Assembly (NCBI GenBank): GCA_038329865.1
Contig: JBBQNK010000024.1
Coordinates: forward strand, 1 to 64,000
From: JANMES01 sp038329865
GTDB taxonomy: Bacteria > Planctomycetota > Phycisphaerae > Tepidisphaerales > Tepidisphaeraceae
Direction of reading: 5' to 3'
Length of the DNA: 64,000 nucleotides
Numbering within the stretch: the first letter of the stretch is position 1; the number at the start of each line of letters is the position of its first letter. Below are positions 1 through 7,448 of this stretch, piece by piece. The position numbers and the translations under genes were made by a program. A model generated the notes under the pieces. It made no database searches. It saw only the letters and a program-made list of their open reading frames with translations, and was not told where the DNA came from.

Positions 1-698
1 AGGGAGAGGGGACCGGAGCGCCGTTGCCCGAGGGAGTGGAAATCGGAGAAGCACGCGCTGGCGGAGAGCAAATCCCGACTGAGCGCCTTACGCACATCGC
101 CGCCCGAACGGCATCGGAAGCATCGCATCCGGCCATCCAGCTCCATAACAGTTACCTCGTCGCCCAGAGCGAGGACGGGTTGATCATCATCGATCAGCAC
201 GCGCTGCACGAGCGGATCATGTTCGAAGACCTGCTGGCCCGCGTCACGCGCGGGCCGCTGGAGAGCCAACACCTGCTGATTCCGCAAACCTTCGCCGCCA
301 GCGAGCGGCAGATCGCGATGCTCGAGCAAATCGCGCCGCTGCTCGCGCGGCTGGGCATCGATGCAGTGCCGTTCGGCCCCGGCACAGTGGCGGTGCAGGC
401 GTTCCCGTCCTTCCTCTCGCGCCTCGAGCCGGCCCCGTTCGTCCAGGAAATCCTCGAGCGCGGCGAGCAGGAACTGCTCGACCTCCGCGAGGAAGAAGTC
501 CTCCACAGCGTGCTCGACATGATGAGCTGCAAGGCCGCCGTCAAAGCCGGCGACCCGCTCTCGCCGGTGGAGATCGACGCGCTGCTCTCACGCCGCGATC
601 TGGTCGACCGCTCCAGCAACTGTCCCCACGGCCGACCGACCACCCTTCGGCTGACGCTGCGCGATTTGGAAAAGCAGTTCAAACGCACGGGATTCTGA
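1..698 (+). CDS. mutL: DNA mismatch repair protein MutL, C-terminal part (5' truncated by window edge)
   Basis: The frame is open to the left edge, so the ATPase N-terminus lies outside the window. What remains is the C-terminal dimerisation and endonuclease domain. DQHALHERIMFE matches the DQHA(X)2E(X)4E metal-binding motif of nicking MutL proteins. Further on, SCKAAVKAGD and the closing CPHGRPT correspond to the other conserved nuclease-site motifs. MutL couples MutS mismatch recognition to strand incision. An intact motif means this MutL should nick DNA itself, as in bacteria without MutH. The TTG at 24 is unlikely to be a start because the reading frame and similarity continue upstream of it. 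The gene ends 590 bp before the next gene. Confidence 0.93.
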   Translation, partial: GEGTGAPLPEGVEIGEARAGGEQIPTERLTHIAARTASEASHPAIQLHNSYLVAQSEDGLIIIDQHALHERIMFEDLLARVTRGPLESQHLLIPQTFAASERQIAMLEQIAPLLARLGIDAVPFGPGTVAVQAFPSFLSRLEPAPFVQEILERGEQELLDLREEEVLHSVLDMMSCKAAVKAGDPLSPVEIDALLSRRDLVDRSSNCPHGRPTTLRLTLRDLEKQFKRTGF

Positions 699-746
699 AT
701 GTGCGCATCGGCTGGTTCCATTTTCGAAAATTTTTCCAAATAAAAC

Positions 747-774
747 TTGATTTCCGTACGGTCGATGTTAGGAT
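747..774 (+). promoter_or_regulatory. Extended -10 promoter of element E1
   Basis: The -35 is TTGATT (747-752) and the -10 is TAGGAT (769-774), separated by 16 nt, with TG one base before the -10 hexamer. E2 has the same layout (TTGACT, 16 nt, TG-n-TAGGAT). The spacer contains TCCGTACGG, the same core as the downstream 10-nt repeats, which suggests an operator inside the promoter. Confidence 0.6.
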
Positions 775-910
775 TTTTCCTAACAGGGTTTTTAGATCCC
801 TGCGGCTCTCTGAAAGGTGAATGCGCGGTGACGACAAATGATCGAACAAGCGTTCATTTTGAGAGTCGCGAAGGTTTTCAATCCTTCCCTTTCTGTCTTT
901 TTCCTCGGAC

Positions 911-960
911 AAATCCGTACCTATCCGTACCTTTTTGTACCTTTCCGTACGTTTCTGCAC
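911..960 (+). repeat. 10-nt tandem repeat array in E1
   Basis: There are five consecutive 10-nt units whose last six bases are CCGTAC, CCGTAC, TTGTAC, CCGTAC and CTGCAC, each preceded by a T-rich tetranucleotide. The period is exactly 10, about one helical turn. The E2 array has the same TTGTAC variant at the matching position. Confidence 0.8.
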
Positions 961-1136
961 CCGGTTTATTGCATACGAATTCTTGCAGCCGGTTGTGGCT
1001 AATGGAGTTAGGGCCGTGCAAAGGAAATGAGGGTGGAGAATTTGGAAATATCCGAGTTGATAGTGCGTGACAGACGTGGTTTGGGTTTGAATATTTACGA
1101 AGTCCGCTGAACCGGGAGGGTCGTCTTCCTGAAGTT

Positions 1137-1190
1137 TTCCGAAGGATCTGGCTTCTGGGGCGAGCGGGTTCGATCGTTCGAAATTCCTCA
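1137..1190. repeat. Dispersed repeat, CCGAAGGATC type
   Basis: It begins TCCGAAGGATCTGG and ends TCGATCGTTCGAAATTCCTC. It closely resembles 12676-12731 and more distantly 54430-54484, which share the opening CGGAAGGATC or CGAAGGATC and the closing TTCGGAGTACCTC. The ends are partly complementary, so each copy can fold. Confidence 0.55.
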
Positions 1191-1287
1191 CGATGATCGA
1201 AGGCCGGCAACGTGCTATGCGAAAGGCAAACGCCGCTGATTTTAGATCGCGGTGGTCACGCGCAGTTCACGCAGCTAATATCCCGCC

Positions 1288-1986
1288 ATGAAACCTTATC
1301 TCATCTGTCACATGTGCACGTCAGTCGATGGCCGGATTATGGGCGCCCGCTGGGGCAAATGGCCGGGCAGAACGGCGGGAAATCTCTTTGAAACCACGGC
1401 GGCCAGTTACGGCATCGGGGCGTGGATCGTCGGCACGACCACGATGAAAGAATTCTGTGCCAAGCCGTTCAAGCTGCCCAAGCCCAAGGGCAAAATCGTT
1501 CGGAAAGATTTCATCGGCAAGCCCGGCGCGAAAAAGCTTGCCATCGGCGCTGATCGCAAAGGCGTGACGCACTGGAAATCAAATGAAGTCGACGGCGATC
1601 ACGTCGTTCTGCTCGTTACGCAGCGCGTGAGCGACGCATACCTCGCCCATCTGCAGGCGGCCGGCGTGTCGTACTTTTTCTGTGGGAAGACCGACATCGA
1701 CCTGCCGCTCGCGATGGACAAACTCGCCCGCGCGTTCAAGTTGAAGAAGGCGATGGTACAGGGCGGCGGCGCGATGAACGGCAGCTTCCTGCACGCCGGC
1801 CTGCTCGACGAGATCAGCCACATCCTCTGCCCCGTGGCCGACGGCGGCGTGGGGATTCAGACTTTCTTCGACATCCCCGGCAAAGCCCCGCCCAAGGCAG
1901 CGGCGCACCTGAAGTTCATGTCGCACAAGATGCTGCCCGGCGGCGTGAGCTGGATGAAATATAAAGTGGTGAAACGCCGCGACTGA
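1288..1986 (+). CDS. RibD C-terminal domain / dihydrofolate reductase-like protein
   Basis: The 232-residue protein begins MKPYLICHMCTSVDGRI, the usual opening of RibD C-terminal domain reductases, in which the first strand leads into an (M/T)S(V/L)DG loop. MVQGGGAMNGSFLHAGLLDE near residue 155 matches the family's GG..L...L...GLvDE signature. RibD proteins reduce a ribosylamino-pyrimidine in riboflavin synthesis. This one has no deaminase domain and no other riboflavin gene lies nearby, so it may be one of the many stand-alone NAD(P)H reductases of the family. The ATG lies about 500 nt downstream of the E1 promoter and could use it. Confidence 0.85.
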   Translation: MKPYLICHMCTSVDGRIMGARWGKWPGRTAGNLFETTAASYGIGAWIVGTTTMKEFCAKPFKLPKPKGKIVRKDFIGKPGAKKLAIGADRKGVTHWKSNEVDGDHVVLLVTQRVSDAYLAHLQAAGVSYFFCGKTDIDLPLAMDKLARAFKLKKAMVQGGGAMNGSFLHAGLLDEISHILCPVADGGVGIQTFFDIPGKAPPKAAAHLKFMSHKMLPGGVSWMKYKVVKRRD

Positions 1987-2021
1987 AACAAATGGCTGTC
2001 ACCACTTTCTCAAGGATGTAA

Positions 2022-2951
2022 ATGTTTCAATTCCAATCAACCCGCAGAAGACTGATCGGCCTGGCGATGGCGCTCGTGGCGTTCGCCCTGCTCGCGCGAG
2101 TCCCCGTATTCGCCGATGCGGCCAAGCGGACTACCGCGCCGGCGGTTGCCGGCCAGCGCGTGTTCGTCGCCGGACACAGCTTTCATTTCTTCATCGGCAA
2201 GTGGCTCGACGAGATCGTCCCGTCGGCGGGCATCACCGGGCACAAGCTGCTCGGCGTTTCGTTCATCGGCGGCTCGCGCGTGATTCAACATTGGAATCTG
2301 CCCGACGAGAAGAACACGATCAAGGCCGCACTGAACACGGGAAAGGTCGACGTGCTTACGCTCTCGCCGATCACGCTGCCGGACGAGGGGATTGAAAAAT
2401 TCGCAAAACTGGCACTCTCGAAAAACCCGAACGTAATCGTGACGGTTCAGCAATCCTGGCTGCCGAACGACGAGCCGTTCGAGAAAGCGTTTCCACTGCA
2501 CAACAAGAAGGATCTGGATCGCGATGCCGCGACGGCCGCGGAGTTGAAGGAGATGTATGACGACTACGCCAAGCGAATGGACGCACACATCGCCGACTTG
2601 AACAAGAAGCTCGCCAAGCCGGTGCTGCGTGTCGTTCCGTGCGGGATGGCGATGCTGATGCTGCGAGAAAGAGTGCGCGCAGGCGATGCGCCGGGCATCA
2701 AGCAGCAGTCGGATCTGTTCTTCGACGCGCTTGGCCATCCGAAAGCGCCCGGCCAGGCGCTTGTGGCATACTGTCACTTCGCCGTGATCTACAGGCGAAG
2801 CCCTGTGGGCCTGCCCGTACCGCCGATGCTCGCCAAGGCCGGCTTCACGGATGAAAAGTTAAATCGGCTGCTTCAAGAAATCGCGTGGGATGCAGTGACG
2901 CACGATCCGCTGAGCAGCGTGAGCGAGGCCGGCCCGACGACTCGGCCGTGA
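2022..2951 (+). CDS. Secreted SGNH/GDSL hydrolase-like protein
   Basis: The start has a good ribosome-binding site (AAGGATG just upstream). Residues 1-32 form a signal peptide with an arginine-rich n-region (STRRRLIGLAMAL), so the product is exported. The mature protein opens VAGHSFHFFIGKWL, where GHSFH resembles the block I serine of SGNH hydrolases. A late DALGHPKAPGQALVAYCHF segment could supply the catalytic histidine region. Esterase activity is an inference from these motifs, and no substrate can be named. The gene follows the RibD-like gene by 35 bp on the same strand. Confidence 0.6.
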   Translation: MFQFQSTRRRLIGLAMALVAFALLARVPVFADAAKRTTAPAVAGQRVFVAGHSFHFFIGKWLDEIVPSAGITGHKLLGVSFIGGSRVIQHWNLPDEKNTIKAALNTGKVDVLTLSPITLPDEGIEKFAKLALSKNPNVIVTVQQSWLPNDEPFEKAFPLHNKKDLDRDAATAAELKEMYDDYAKRMDAHIADLNKKLAKPVLRVVPCGMAMLMLRERVRAGDAPGIKQQSDLFFDALGHPKAPGQALVAYCHFAVIYRRSPVGLPVPPMLAKAGFTDEKLNRLLQEIAWDAVTHDPLSSVSEAGPTTRP

Positions 2952-3005
2952 CGAATGTAGAAAACCAATTCGGCAAGCAATTCGCTTGCTTTGCGAAAGG
3001 AGGCG

Positions 3006-4019
3006 TTACCGTCCCAGATACAAATCCCGGCCCTTCACCAGCGACTCCATCTTTCGATCCGCGATCGATCGCTTGTTCATCCAGAAGCCGCAATCCGGAT
3101 GCACCCACGTGATCCGGCCCTGGCCGACGTGCTTGGCGGCGTCTCCGATTCGCTTCGCGACGACCTCCGGCGTTTCGACGGTGTTCACCTTGATGTCGAT
3201 CACGCCCAGGCCGATACCGATGCCGGGGCGGAGTTCGTCTTTAAAATACGTCAGCTCGTCATACCCGCGGAAGGCGAATTCAAGGACGACATGATCGCAG
3301 TGCAGGCGGTTCATGAAGCCGATGAGTTTTTTCCACTCGCCCTTCTGGATCGACTGCCCGCCGTAGTTGCCGAAGCAGACGTGCACGCCTTTTTCCTTCG
3401 CCTTGGTCGCCGCGTCGAGAATGAGATTGATCGAGTCAGCCGCCCACGCGGCTTCTTCGGGATGGCCGGGGATGTTGGCTTCGTCGACCTGCAGCACTTC
3501 CGGGTCGACGTCCGCCACCTGCTTCGCCAGCGCCGCGCCGATGGCGGCGGCGAGCTTGGCCTTGTCCTTGTAGTGATGATCCATCAGCGTCTTGCTGAGC
3601 ATGTGCGGGCCGGTGAGGGTGAACTTCATCGGGTGATGCGTTCACCCGCGGGCGCGGCGGTAATCGCGCAGGAGATTCAGCACGCCTTCGTCGATCGCAC
3701 TTTCAACAACACCCGCGGGCTCGGCACGAAAACCCATGCCGGCGATCTTGCCGAACTCAATGATGTCCGACCGCGTGATCTCAGAGCGAATGCCGCTCAT
3801 CGGGCGGATGAAGTATTCGATCATGCCGTTGGTGTCGGGATGATTCACATCGAAGCGATACAGTTCGCCGTCGGCCACCACATCAATGCCGGCCATCTCC
3901 TGGATTTTCATAACGACTTTAGTCGCATCCGTCAGCGACTGCTGACTTGGCAGCGCGACGAGCCAGTCCGGAACGGGATAGGAACCGACGACGGTGGTGC
4001 GAATTGCGGGTGCTGACAT
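3006..4019 (-). pseudogene. MetE-like (cobalamin-independent methionine synthase II family) gene interrupted by an in-frame TGA
   Basis: Two fragments lie in the same frame on the minus strand. The first (4019-3642) starts after a perfect GGAGG site and reads TTVVGSYPVP...DYRRARG, then TGA (3644-3642). Four codons later the second (3629-3006) begins MKFTLTGPHMLSKTL. Together they make one protein of about 337 residues, the usual length of the short MetE-like family that has only the C-terminal barrel. Zinc-site residues are visible in HPDCGF near the end. There is no frameshift, only the stop. It may be a recent pseudogene, a sequence error or a readthrough site. Full-length MetE makes methionine from homocysteine and methyl-tetrahydrofolate; the short family's exact role is uncertain. 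Confidence 0.75.
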
Positions 4020-4118
4020 GAATCCTCCAGAACTAGATTGTTACAGAAACGGCGAGCGACGTCACGGTGCGAATGATCTTCTGCATCAGACTTTTAATCC
4101 CGCCGCGAGATGCTCATA

Positions 4119-5885
4119 TTATTTCGATGCGACTCCCTGCGCCATTGGCCAGCCGGAGTAGGTCAGGTTGAACTGCTTCACGTCCGCCGGCACGGGAAAG
4201 ACAAAAGCCTGCTCGCTCTTCCCGCCCACGCCGCCGCCGGTGGTCAGGGTGTTGCTTCCGCCGTCGCGACCGAGGCCGATCAGCTTATTGCTTTGCAGGT
4301 TAGCGACACACGGGGCCGCGCCGTCTTTGCCCCACGTCACGTTCAGCGCGGCGTGCGAAAAACTGGAGTTCGGCACGCCGTTGTCCAGATCAGTGCGGCC
4401 GGTATTCGCCCAGTCGCAGGTGACCACCAGCAGCTTGCCTTCAGGATTCTTGTACTCGCCTTGATCGCTGGGCAGTGCATCCACCAGCTTGGCCGACTTA
4501 ATCTTGGCGGTGAAGATTTTGCTGACGTCGACCTTGTCGGTCTTGGTCGGCATGGTTACATCAGCGGCCATGTCGTACATCGACCACTTGAACGACTTCG
4601 CGCCGGCCGGCACGACGTACACCATGTTGAACGTGAGCGGCGTTTTGCCGTCGTACTTCTGCGGCGCATAGACGTTGAGGGAATCAACCTTGCCGAACAC
4701 ACCGTACCGGTACCACCCGCCCAGCGGTTCATACCGTTCCTTGCCGTCCGTCAAGTGGGCGAATTTGAACTCCGGCGAATAGCAGGTCATGCGCGGCGAG
4801 AACTGCGGGATGACATACGCCGTCACTCGGAGAAATTTTTTCCCCTCCGGCGGCTTGATGGCGTGTGGGGCGATGAAGGCCTTGCGGGCTTCGCCGGGGG
4901 CCGGATCGGAAACCATCTCATCCAGCACGCTTTCGACCTTCACCAGCTTGGCGCCCGGGTGAACGCTGGGACCGCCCACGAAAACATTCCCGTAATGGAT
5001 CAGGTAAGTCAGCCCGACGTCGGCCGGTGCAGCGAAGACAAGCGTGCGATTGCATTCCAGCGGCTGTTTTCGGGTGATGCCACTCGCGCGAAACACCGTG
5101 TCCGGGTCGTCGAGCGTGTGGAATTTGCGGCTATCGTCGAACCAGCCGAGGAGTTGGCCGGGCTTTACGTCCGCGGTCTTGTCATAGGTGACGGACAGGT
5201 CACGATAGTCAAATTCCAGCGATCCCGTCGGGTCGCCGAGCGTCGTCCCAGCGGCGAAGGCGAACGGATTATGCACGACGAGGATCTTCCCGCCTGGATT
5301 GGTGAGCGGCTTCTGCCCGGGCAACTCGAAGGTGTCGTAAGCGAACGCCCATCGGACCTGCTCATCCGGCACTGAGAGGATTGGAAAGAACAGGCGCTGC
5401 GCGGGGTTGGCAAATAACACCGTCTTCTTTCCGCGAATCGTGACAGGCAGGTTTCGCTTCTCCACGATCGCCGCCGGCACTGTGTAAACAAGGTTGATTG
5501 CCGGCCGGACGGCTTTGGGGTCGTCGTCCTTCGGCCGCTGGATGACTAACTCCTTCACGTCCTTGCTGAAGATCCCGCCGCGCTGGAACTGGCCAACCAA
5601 CGCCAGGCCTTTCTCGCCGAACTCGATCTCCTCGGACTTTAGCGTGATAGACGGATGGGCGTCGTCAAACTTGGCCTTCGGCTCGAGCGTGAGCGAAATC
5701 AGCACCTGCCCCTCGGGGACGGCGAGCGGCTGATCATAGATTCGCGCCCCACCGACCTCCCGCGGCAACATGATCTGCGCAAGCACGTCGGCCCGGCCCT
5801 GCAGCGAGGTGATCGGCGCGTCGTCCGCTCGAACGACCACGGCCGACAGAAGGCTGACGAGCACAGCGAACGCAAAACGCTTCAT
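4119..5885 (-). CDS. Large secreted protein of unknown function
   Basis: I chose the ATG at 5885 because it begins a clean signal peptide (MKRFAFAVLVSLLSAVVV, cleaved near ADD) and has a G-rich stretch just upstream; an ATG at 5903 would add six residues. The mature protein of about 570 residues is rich in beta-strand-like sequence, with few cysteines and no transmembrane helix. Similar phrases recur (LVYTVPAAI, FNMVYVVPAGAKSF, GKILVVHNPF, GKLLVVTCDW), suggesting repeated immunoglobulin-like modules. I do not recognise a catalytic motif. It lies between the MetE-like gene and the phosphomannomutase gene, each separated by a short gap. Confidence 0.75.
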   Translation of the reverse strand: MKRFAFAVLVSLLSAVVVRADDAPITSLQGRADVLAQIMLPREVGGARIYDQPLAVPEGQVLISLTLEPKAKFDDAHPSITLKSEEIEFGEKGLALVGQFQRGGIFSKDVKELVIQRPKDDDPKAVRPAINLVYTVPAAIVEKRNLPVTIRGKKTVLFANPAQRLFFPILSVPDEQVRWAFAYDTFELPGQKPLTNPGGKILVVHNPFAFAAGTTLGDPTGSLEFDYRDLSVTYDKTADVKPGQLLGWFDDSRKFHTLDDPDTVFRASGITRKQPLECNRTLVFAAPADVGLTYLIHYGNVFVGGPSVHPGAKLVKVESVLDEMVSDPAPGEARKAFIAPHAIKPPEGKKFLRVTAYVIPQFSPRMTCYSPEFKFAHLTDGKERYEPLGGWYRYGVFGKVDSLNVYAPQKYDGKTPLTFNMVYVVPAGAKSFKWSMYDMAADVTMPTKTDKVDVSKIFTAKIKSAKLVDALPSDQGEYKNPEGKLLVVTCDWANTGRTDLDNGVPNSSFSHAALNVTWGKDGAAPCVANLQSNKLIGLGRDGGSNTLTTGGGVGGKSEQAFVFPVPADVKQFNLTYSGWPMAQGVASK

Positions 5886-5968
5886 GGAAACCCCCGATCG
5901 CATTTGTCATCATCCAAGCTTGGCGGGGCAAACAGGTTTGTGCGCCGGACGAATCCCATGGTTATCGT

Positions 5969-7357
5969 CTAATGCCCGTGTGCCGGCTCGCCGAGGATTT
6001 TCTTCAAGTCTTTTAGTTTGTCGTCGAGTTGCTTAGGCGACGACGCTTCCAAATTCAGCCGAAGGAACGGCTCAGTGTTGCTCTTTCTTACATTGAACCA
6101 CCATTCGCCCATGTCGATGGTGATGCCGTCGAGGTAGTCGATCTGGCCGGTCTTGTACGCATCCGCGAGCTCGCGGATTTTGCCGTCTTTGTCTTCGACC
6201 TGGAAATTCAGCTCGCCGGACTGACTGTACTTGTAGAATGGCTTGATCAAATCGCTCAGCGTGCCCGGCGTGGCGGAAAGAATGCTGAGCAGCCGCGCGA
6301 ACGCGACGGCGGCGCTGTCGGCAAAATAGTAGTCGCGGAAATAGATATGGCCCGACAGCTCGCCGCCGAAGACTGCCTTCTTCTCCGCCATCGTCTTCTT
6401 GATGAACGCATGGCCGACGCGGTCGCGCACCGGCACGCCGCCGGCGGCTTTCACTACATCGGCGACGACGTGGCTGGATCGCAGGTCGTAGACGACCGCC
6501 GCGCCCTTGTTCTCCGGGCGGGCGAGATAATCCTTGGCGATGACGGCCGTCAGCAGATCGCTGCCGATGAGCTTTTGGTTTTCGTCGAGGAACATGCACC
6601 GATCGGCGTCGCCATCAAAGGCGGCGCCCAAATCCACCTTCACCTCGCTCATTTTCTGCTTCAGCATGACGAGGTTCGATTCCACCAGCGGATTCGGATC
6701 GTGCGTGAACGCGCCCGTGATCTCGAACAGCACGGGAACGATCGTGAGGTTTGGCACGCCTTCAAAAACCAGCGGCACCATCTTGCCGGCCATGCCGTTG
6801 CTGGCGTCGATCGCCACCTTCAGCGGCCGCTTCAGGTCAAGATGCTTCAGCACCTCGGCCTTGTACTCTTTCCAGAGATCGATCTTCTCGTACGTCCCCT
6901 GCACGCCGGTGACTTGCCCGCCGGACCTGAGCGTGGTGGCGATGCGCTTGATGTCATCGAGCCCGCTGGCGCTGCCGATCGGCTTGGCCTTGGGACCGCT
7001 GATCTTGAAGCCGTTGTATTGGATCGGATTATGACTGGCGGTAGTTTGGATTCCGCCGATGGTGTCGAGGTGGTTGATCGCGAAGTAGATGAAGCTCGTA
7101 TCGATCATGCCGACGTCGATCACGTTCATGCCGGTGGAGCGGATGCCTTCGATCAGCGACTTCACCAGCGATGGCGACGACGGGCGCATGTCGCAACCCA
7201 CGACCATCGTGCCCGGCCGCTTCACGCCGGAGTTTGAAGATTGCGACCGCAACAAAAACTGCGCGCTGGCATGGCCGACCTTCCACGCGGCGTCTTCGTT
7301 CAGGGGAGTAGGATAGACCGCTCGGACGTCGTAGGCTTTGAAGATTTTATCGATCAT
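5969..7357 (-). CDS. Phosphomannomutase/phosphoglucomutase
   Basis: This protein interconverts hexose 1- and 6-phosphates for cell-envelope sugar synthesis. Family motifs appear in order: TASHNPIQYNGFK with the phosphoserine, DGDADR binding magnesium, GGELSGHIYF contacting the sugar, and near the C-terminus RKSNTEPFLRLN binding phosphate. Its 462 residues match the AlgC/ManB class. The ATG at 7357 (MIDKIFKAYDVRAVYP) is the natural start; the longer frame upstream only reads through a hairpin. A 32-bp perfect hairpin fills the gap to the upstream BatA-like gene. Which sugar it prefers cannot be told from sequence. Confidence 0.93.
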   Translation of the reverse strand: MIDKIFKAYDVRAVYPTPLNEDAAWKVGHASAQFLLRSQSSNSGVKRPGTMVVGCDMRPSSPSLVKSLIEGIRSTGMNVIDVGMIDTSFIYFAINHLDTIGGIQTTASHNPIQYNGFKISGPKAKPIGSASGLDDIKRIATTLRSGGQVTGVQGTYEKIDLWKEYKAEVLKHLDLKRPLKVAIDASNGMAGKMVPLVFEGVPNLTIVPVLFEITGAFTHDPNPLVESNLVMLKQKMSEVKVDLGAAFDGDADRCMFLDENQKLIGSDLLTAVIAKDYLARPENKGAAVVYDLRSSHVVADVVKAAGGVPVRDRVGHAFIKKTMAEKKAVFGGELSGHIYFRDYYFADSAAVAFARLLSILSATPGTLSDLIKPFYKYSQSGELNFQVEDKDGKIRELADAYKTGQIDYLDGITIDMGEWWFNVRKSNTEPFLRLNLEASSPKQLDDKLKDLKKILGEPAHGH

Positions 7358-7370
7358 GCTGAGAATGATA

Positions 7371-7448
7371 AGGGGCAAGTATTCAGGGGCAAGGGGCAAG
7401 TAACAATCAGCATTCCTACTTGCCCCTTGCCCCTGAATACTTGCCCCT
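7371..7448. repeat. Hairpin with 7-mer arms (AGGGGCA unit)
   Basis: Two perfectly complementary 32-nt arms (7371-7402 and 7417-7448) flank a 14-nt loop. The arm is a tandem of 7-mers: AGGGGCA, AGTATTC, AGGGGCA, AGGGGCA. On the minus strand it starts inside the TAG stop of the BatA-like gene (7449-7447) and ends 14 nt before the phosphomannomutase start. Confidence 0.95.

Larger units (their letters stand above)
735..1021 (+). ncRNA. Element E1: candidate structured RNA or control element, copy 1
   Basis: This stretch aligns along its length with the minus strand at 51526-51140 (E2). Shared parts in order are: an A/T-rich run and a promoter with 16-nt spacing (747-774); a small hairpin (AGGG, loop, CCCT) at about 785-801; the block TCCCTGCGGCTC followed by TGAAAGGTGAAT (797-822, one mismatch to E2); five 10-nt units (911-960); and a tail in which TTGCAGCC (983-990) can pair with GGGCCGTGCAA (1011-1021). 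The two copies share no reading frame, and the 10-nt period argues against coding. It lies about 270 nt upstream of the RibD-like gene in the same direction, so it could be a leader or an independent RNA. RNA status is inferred. Confidence 0.5.
699..1287. other. 590-bp gene-free region containing element E1
   Basis: No convincing protein gene is present. Positions 735-1021 hold element E1 (promoter, conserved block, 10-nt repeat array and tail). Positions 1137-1190 hold a copy of a dispersed repeat also seen at 12676 and 54430. I see nothing recognisable at 699-734 or 1191-1287 apart from the leader of the next gene. Confidence 0.7.

Noticed and set aside
747..1070. Reading frame of 107 codons on the plus strand across element E1.
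   Set aside because: It starts inside the promoter, has no ribosome-binding site or family match, and its sequence is set by the 10-nt repeats. The frame is not conserved in E2.
1002..1070. Short peptide starting MELGPCKG in the E1 tail, with MELWPCNK in E2.
   Set aside because: Only about six residues correspond and the frames then diverge completely. Conservation follows nucleotides that can pair (GGCCGTGCAA), not codons.
3642..3644. Selenocysteine insertion at the TGA of the MetE-like gene.
   Set aside because: The site is not a known catalytic position, no selenocysteine machinery was seen, and no stable hairpin of the expected kind directly follows the TGA.
4110..5375. Long open frame opposite the secreted protein gene (421 codons).
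   Set aside because: It is the shadow of the minus-strand gene at 4119-5885 in GC-rich DNA; no start signal, signal peptide or known motif.
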